Below, piece by piece: positions 6,784 through 9,433 of a DNA stretch of 9,433 nucleotides. Source of the DNA: Clostridia bacterium. GTDB taxonomy: Bacteria > Bacillota > Clostridia > Christensenellales > Aristaeellaceae. Location of the stretch: assembly GCA_009776385.1 (NCBI GenBank), contig WRFT01000058.1, positions 1 through 9,433 on the forward strand, given 5' to 3'. Numbering within the stretch: the first letter of the stretch is position 1; each line of letters starts with the position of its first letter. The translations under genes and the position numbers were made by a program. The notes under the pieces are model-generated. The model ran no database searches, was not told where the DNA came from, and saw nothing but the letters and a program-made list of their open reading frames with translations.

Positions 6784-7404
6784 ATGAACAAGTACGAACT
6801 AATCTACATTCTGGATGCTTCATTAGAGGAACCCGTACGCAGAGATTTAATTGATAAATTCTCTCAGTTAATTACGGGTGGCGGGGGCGAAATTGAAAAG
6901 ATTGACGAGTGGGGAAAACGCAGGCTGGCGTACGCCATCGACTATAAGACGGAAGGCTTCTATGTCTTGATTGTCTTTAAAGCCGATCCGGATTTGCCGC
7001 GCGAAATAGAACGCAATCTTGAGATTAACGAAAACGTGATACGGTATCTGGTTGTCAAGCTGATAACCAAAAACGCCGGCGTAAAACCGCGCCCGGTTCG
7101 CCACGCACCTCAAATAGCCGTACCCGTACCGGAAAATGATGCCGCACAGCCTATCGCCGTTGAAGTTAACACGGATTCGGAATCCGCGGCAGAACCTACG
7201 CCCGAGGCCGAAGTACCCGCAGTTCAAGAAGCTGTTCCGGGAACAGCTCATGAAGCTGTTGAGGAGCCGGCAGCGGTGTCTGAAGACAGTATTGAACCGG
7301 TGGTCGAGACGGATATAGCGGAAGAAGCGCCGGAACCATCCGATATGGCTTCTGACGATGAAGCGAGTCCGAATGTGACATCCGCTGCAGAAACGGCCGA
7401 GTGA
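6784..7404 (+). CDS. rpsF: 30S ribosomal protein bS6 with a long acidic C-terminal tail
   Basis: bS6 binds the central domain of 16S rRNA in the small subunit as a partner of bS18. The core (residues 1 to about 98) is standard: MNKYELIYILD at the start, IDEWGKRRLAYAIDYKTEGFY at 40-60, then LEINENVIRYLVVK (79-92). The ATG at 6784 is set by AGGAGGTGAG just upstream; an in-frame ATG at 6742 lies inside the leader hairpin and is rejected. The protein is 206 residues, whereas bS6 is usually 95 to 135. The extra ~100 residues (107-206) contain no lysine or arginine, are rich in Glu, Ala, Pro and Val, and are probably disordered. Tails of varying length are known in bS6, but this one is large. It is not a frameshift: ssb follows normally 21 bases after the stop. 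Confidence 0.95.
   Translation: MNKYELIYILDASLEEPVRRDLIDKFSQLITGGGGEIEKIDEWGKRRLAYAIDYKTEGFYVLIVFKADPDLPREIERNLEINENVIRYLVVKLITKNAGVKPRPVRHAPQIAVPVPENDAAQPIAVEVNTDSESAAEPTPEAEVPAVQEAVPGTAHEAVEEPAAVSEDSIEPVVETDIAEEAPEPSDMASDDEASPNVTSAAETAE
7230..7248. repeat. 19-bp inverted repeat in the bS6 tail coding region
   Basis: AGCTGTTCC (7230-7238) and GGAACAGCT (7240-7248) are perfect reverse complements around a single G. AAGCTGTT (7229-7236) is repeated directly at 7253-7260. The DNA of the tail therefore looks built partly from short repeats, which may explain how the tail grew. A role as a binding site or transcript hairpin cannot be judged by eye. Confidence 0.35.
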
Positions 7405-7425
7405 TCCGGCAAGGAGGGAACATGA

Positions 7426-7845
7426 ATGAATAAGTTAACGATTATTGGCAATCTTACACGGGATCCCGATTTACGTACGACTCGGGACGGGATTTCTGTA
7501 TGTTCCTTTACAGTTGCTGTCAGCCGCCGCCGTAAAAGCCAAAACGCGAGTTCACCGCAGCAGGAGACCGATTTTTTTAGAGTTACCGCGTGGCGGCAAC
7601 TTGGTGAAAATTGTTCACAGTATTTGGTAAAAGGCAAAAAGGTATGCGTTATCGGCCCCGTTACGGTATCTACCTATCAAGCCTCTGACGGACAGACGCG
7701 TGCTAATTTGGAAGTGACAGCGGAAGATATTGAGTTTATATCCCCTCGTATTGAGGATAGCTCATCCGCTCCGTCGGAATCCGAAAAGGCTGCCGCCCAA
7801 CCGTCCGGGTTCATAGAAGTTAATGAGGATGATCTGCCGTTTTAA
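7426..7845 (+). CDS. ssb: Single-stranded DNA-binding protein
   Basis: SSB coats single-stranded DNA in replication, recombination and repair and recruits partner proteins. The product is 139 residues. The OB fold (1 to about 106) begins MNKLTIIGNLTRDPDLR and contains ETDFFRVTAWRQLGENCSQYLVKGKKV (47-73). A short Ser/Ala/Pro/Glu linker and the acidic tip EDDLPF (134-139), the docking site for partners, complete it. The ATG at 7426 follows AAGGAGGG with seven bases of spacing. Another ATG at 7422 in a different frame reads only Met-Asn-Glu-stop and overlaps the true start. It lies between rpsF and rpsR, the conserved order in Firmicutes, and is cotranscribed with them. Confidence 0.96.
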   Translation: MNKLTIIGNLTRDPDLRTTRDGISVCSFTVAVSRRRKSQNASSPQQETDFFRVTAWRQLGENCSQYLVKGKKVCVIGPVTVSTYQASDGQTRANLEVTAEDIEFISPRIEDSSSAPSESEKAAAQPSGFIEVNEDDLPF

Positions 7846-7868
7846 AGCAGAGGAAGGAGGTGCGCCCT

Positions 7869-8126
7869 ATGTCTGAGGATCGAGGCGATAGAAAATCAAG
7901 ACCACGCGGAAACCGAAAGCCTCGCAGGAAGGTTTGCGCGTTTTGTGTAGATAAAATTGAGTATATAGATTATAAAGATGTTAATAGATTGCGCAGGTTC
8001 ACTAATGAACGCGGTAAGATTATGCCGCGCAGGATGAGCGGAAACTGTGCCAAGCATCAACGCCAGTTATCCACATCTATTAAACGCGCACGCGCCATTG
8101 CGCTGCTGCCCTACTCTGTAGATTAA
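7869..8126 (+). CDS. rpsR: 30S ribosomal protein bS18 (zinc-binding form)
   Basis: bS18 binds 16S rRNA together with bS6. The product is 85 residues. It has a basic N-terminus (6-21), then KVCAFCVDKIEYIDYKDVNR (21-40), GKIMPRRMSGNCAKHQRQL (49-67) and IKRARAIALLPY (71-82). C23, C26, C60 and H63 form the zinc site of the C+ type of bS18; many bacteria have lost these ligands. The ATG at 7869 follows GAAGGAGGTG; an in-frame GTG at 7860 overlaps that ribosome-binding site and is not used. It is the last gene of the operon and is followed by an intrinsic terminator. rplI is not next to it. Confidence 0.96.
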   Translation: MSEDRGDRKSRPRGNRKPRRKVCAFCVDKIEYIDYKDVNRLRRFTNERGKIMPRRMSGNCAKHQRQLSTSIKRARAIALLPYSVD

Positions 8127-8155
8127 CGGCGAACCGCCCGTACAATAACATACAT

Positions 8156-8187
8156 AAAGCGCGCCTCGCAGGAGACGCGCTTTTTTT
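8156..8187 (+). terminator. Rho-independent terminator of the rpsF-ssb-rpsR operon
   Basis: AAAGCGCG (8156-8163) pairs perfectly with CGCGCTTT (8176-8183). Three more inner pairs (CTC with GAG) form after one C-A mismatch, and the loop is GCAG. A run of seven T (8181-8187) follows. It lies 30 bases after the rpsR stop. In the other direction the tail would read TTTATGTA, so it may also work weakly for the convergent DUF1292 gene. Confidence 0.9.
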
Positions 8188-8227
8188 GCATTCAAGATCG
8201 ATTAAGCCCGCCCGATACCTTTATGTT

Positions 8228-8656
8228 TTATTCTTCTTCATCGATAAAGACATCGTCCTCTTCATCGTCTTCATCATTATAATCGTCTTGGAAGTTGGCG
8301 CGTGCAATCTCTATCAGCTTATCCAGAAGCGCCTCATCCTCAACCGGTGAGAATTCTTCTATCTCCTGACCGCTTTCATCTTGCGTGACGGTTACCTTCA
8401 TGATATACAAATCCACTTCCTCGGGATCTTCCGTCAATGCTTCCGCGGCGCATTCCTCACACTTACAGCAATCTTCCGTATCTTCCGCGTCAACGAGAAC
8501 GGAATACTCATCGCCGTTATAAAAGAAACTGTGAAGCACTTGCATGAGTACCTTGTTACCATCTTCGTCTACGCACTCTACCAGGTCATCGTCCTCGAAT
8601 ACTTCATCATCCTCGAACTCCGGGTCTTCCGGTATCCTGTTTAAATCGTCTGTCAA
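8228..8656 (-). CDS. DUF1292 family acidic protein with a cysteine cluster
   Basis: The product is 142 residues if it starts at the TTG at 8656, which has AGGGGG eight bases upstream. An in-frame ATG at 8734 is rejected because it overlaps a predicted -10 box and has no ribosome-binding site. Residues 26-61 (VECVDEDGNK, MQVLHSFFYNGDEYSVLVDAEDTE) match the DUF1292 core, a small Firmicute family of unknown function. Residues 82-104 (DLYIMKVTVTQ, GQEIEEFSPVEDE) complete the domain. Both ends are strongly acidic: 11-25 and 124-142. An unusual cluster C63-C64-K-C66-E-E-C69 lies in the middle and could bind a metal. There are no membrane segments. In related bacteria DUF1292 genes often neighbour yrrK or yqgF-type genes; here the neighbour is Lgt-like. 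Function is unknown. Confidence 0.8.
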   Translation of the reverse strand: MTDDLNRIPEDPEFEDDEVFEDDDLVECVDEDGNKVLMQVLHSFFYNGDEYSVLVDAEDTEDCCKCEECAAEALTEDPEEVDLYIMKVTVTQDESGQEIEEFSPVEDEALLDKLIEIARANFQDDYNDEDDEEDDVFIDEEE

Positions 8657-8710
8657 CGTAATCGCCCCCTGTTTTCGATGCGCCGCGAGAAACCCCTTTG
8701 GCGCTAAGCT

Positions 8711-8724
8711 CCGGATATATCCGG
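8711..8724. promoter_or_regulatory. Perfect 14-bp palindrome at the start of the DUF1292 transcript
   Basis: CCGGATATATCCGG is its own reverse complement. It lies 8 bases downstream of the predicted -10 box on the minus strand, exactly where a repressor could block transcription. As RNA it could form a five-pair stem with loop TATA. I do not recognise the operator. Confidence 0.4.
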
Positions 8725-8732
8725 GCTCCGGC

Positions 8733-8761
8733 ATTATAGCTTATTTAAGCGTGAATAACAA
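8733..8761 (-). promoter_or_regulatory. Candidate promoter of the DUF1292 gene
   Basis: On the minus strand TTGTTA (plus-strand 8756-8761) and a perfect TATAAT (8733-8738) are 17 bases apart. The -35 box overlaps the last codons of the upstream Lgt-like gene. The transcript would start near 8726, about 70 bases before the TTG start codon, which supports that start over the ATG at 8734. Confidence 0.6.
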
Positions 8762-9433
8762 CGCTCTTATCTTTATTAAACATATTCGTCCGGCGCAGCA
8801 GTAGAATGACTGCCGTTGCCGGTATCGCGAGTGCGGCAGCCATTAGGGTATAGTCCCAAAAGAGATGGCGGCTGGTATCCATATCGAACTCTTTGATGAT
8901 AGCCAATGCAATACCTGCAACTGTCGCTGTCCACGCCAACACGCTTGCCCGCGCAGCCCGTACCGAACCTTTCAACCGGGTAGTTAAAAGAATGAGCGCT
9001 AACAATGGAAGGCCTATGGCATAAACTTGCTGGGCACGAACAAACCCCCACATTAGGTGAAAATCGTCACGCATGCTCTCCAGCATCGCCTGTGCGGAAC
9101 CATATAATGTAATGAATAAAAGCGCCTTATCCCCCGAACGCCAATTCTTACGCGATATAATAATCATCACAATAAACAAAGCCGCTGCTATCACGGCTTC
9201 ATAACGATAAACGGCATGGCGCAGGACGCCCATTTCGTCCTCAACGGCTATCAACGGAAAAGACCGCAGCAGAGGTGTCAGTACTTCACGCCCTATGCCC
9301 AATGTTGTTGTCCCCTCCGCCAGCCTCATGACACATAGGGGCAGCCCAAAGGCTAACGCCGTTGTATCCAGAATGCTGCCAAGGGGCCGCTTCATGATTT
9401 TAGCCGTGCACCAGCCGGACAAAGCCAACCCTA
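8745..9433 (-). CDS. Divergent Lgt-like membrane protein, 5' end outside the window
   Basis: About 229 C-terminal residues are visible and the frame is open to the window edge. It is a polytopic membrane protein related to prolipoprotein diacylglyceryl transferase, which moves diacylglycerol from phosphatidylglycerol to the lipobox cysteine. Lgt-like blocks are seen in order: D-TTALAFGLPLCVMRLAEG, RHAVYRYEAVIAAALF (like HPxQLYE), LESMRDDF and GFVRAQQVYAIGLPLLAL (like GxxxxQxxSxP). The usual signature RIGNFxNGE is replaced by RLAEGTTTLGIGRE, which keeps the Arg but lacks the Asn. After the Lgt-like core come two further membrane segments, about 8770-8840 and 8870-8940 on the map, separated by FDMDTSRHLFWDY. 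It may be a divergent Lgt paralogue rather than the housekeeping enzyme. Confidence 0.6.
   Translation of the reverse strand, partial: GLALSGWCTAKIMKRPLGSILDTTALAFGLPLCVMRLAEGTTTLGIGREVLTPLLRSFPLIAVEDEMGVLRHAVYRYEAVIAAALFIVMIIISRKNWRSGDKALLFITLYGSAQAMLESMRDDFHLMWGFVRAQQVYAIGLPLLALILLTTRLKGSVRAARASVLAWTATVAGIALAIIKEFDMDTSRHLFWDYTLMAAALAIPATAVILLLRRTNMFNKDKSVVIHA

Noticed and set aside
7422..7433. Mini-ORF Met-Asn-Glu-stop overlapping the ssb start
   Set aside because: It arises from the sequence ATGAATGAATAAG; the ssb ATG at 7426 has better spacing. A regulatory role cannot be supported.
7196..7637. Open frames on the minus strand opposite rpsF and ssb
   Set aside because: They lack ribosome-binding sites and recognisable domains and are shadows of well-identified plus-strand genes.
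8657..8734. N-terminal extension of the DUF1292 protein from the ATG at 8734
   Set aside because: That ATG overlaps the predicted -10 box, the extension covers the palindrome, and a ribosome-binding site instead precedes the TTG at 8656.

Overview
The window most likely comes from an anaerobic Firmicute of the class Clostridia. It has mid-GC DNA, strong AGGAGG-type ribosome-binding sites with frequent TTG and GTG starts, a four-ligand zinc form of ribosomal protein bS18, a DUF1292 protein, a CotH spore-coat-kinase-family protein and an NrdR repressor. No insertion sequence, phage gene, CRISPR array, tRNA or rRNA is visible. Coding density is high, and no gap exceeds about 190 bases.

Left part, plus strand (1-4599). 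A CotH-family protein, cut by the window edge and still carrying part of a chitobiase-C-terminal-like beta domain, is followed by a tight run of four genes. These are a DUF4956 membrane protein, a VTC-type (polyphosphate-polymerase-family) domain protein, cysteine synthase CysK and a type II thymidine kinase. A promoter-like sequence lies just before the DUF4956 gene, and the next three gaps are only 27 to 40 bases, so the four are probably one transcript. CotH, DUF4956 and VTC together look like a functional module: a soluble polymerase-like domain, a membrane partner and a probably exported kinase-like protein. Its biological role is not established and it is the most interesting content here.

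Middle, minus strand (4704-6597). nrdR, the ribonucleotide reductase repressor, is followed 55 bases later by a TrpB2-type tryptophan synthase beta chain. The two are convergent with the thymidine kinase operon. nrdR is divergent from the ribosomal operon, and the 186-base gap between them carries back-to-back promoter-like sequences.

Right-middle, plus strand (6689-8187). This is the classical rpsF-ssb-rpsR operon (bS6, single-stranded DNA-binding protein, bS18). It has a near-consensus promoter, a GC-rich leader hairpin before rpsF that is a candidate autoregulatory site, and a strong intrinsic terminator after rpsR. bS6 carries an unusual acidic tail of about 100 residues containing no lysine or arginine.

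Right end, minus strand (8228-9433). A divergent Lgt-like membrane protein, cut by the window edge, is followed by a very acidic DUF1292 protein with a CCxCxxC cluster. The DUF1292 gene appears to have its own promoter overlapping the end of the Lgt-like gene, and a 14-bp perfect palindrome sits at its likely transcript start.
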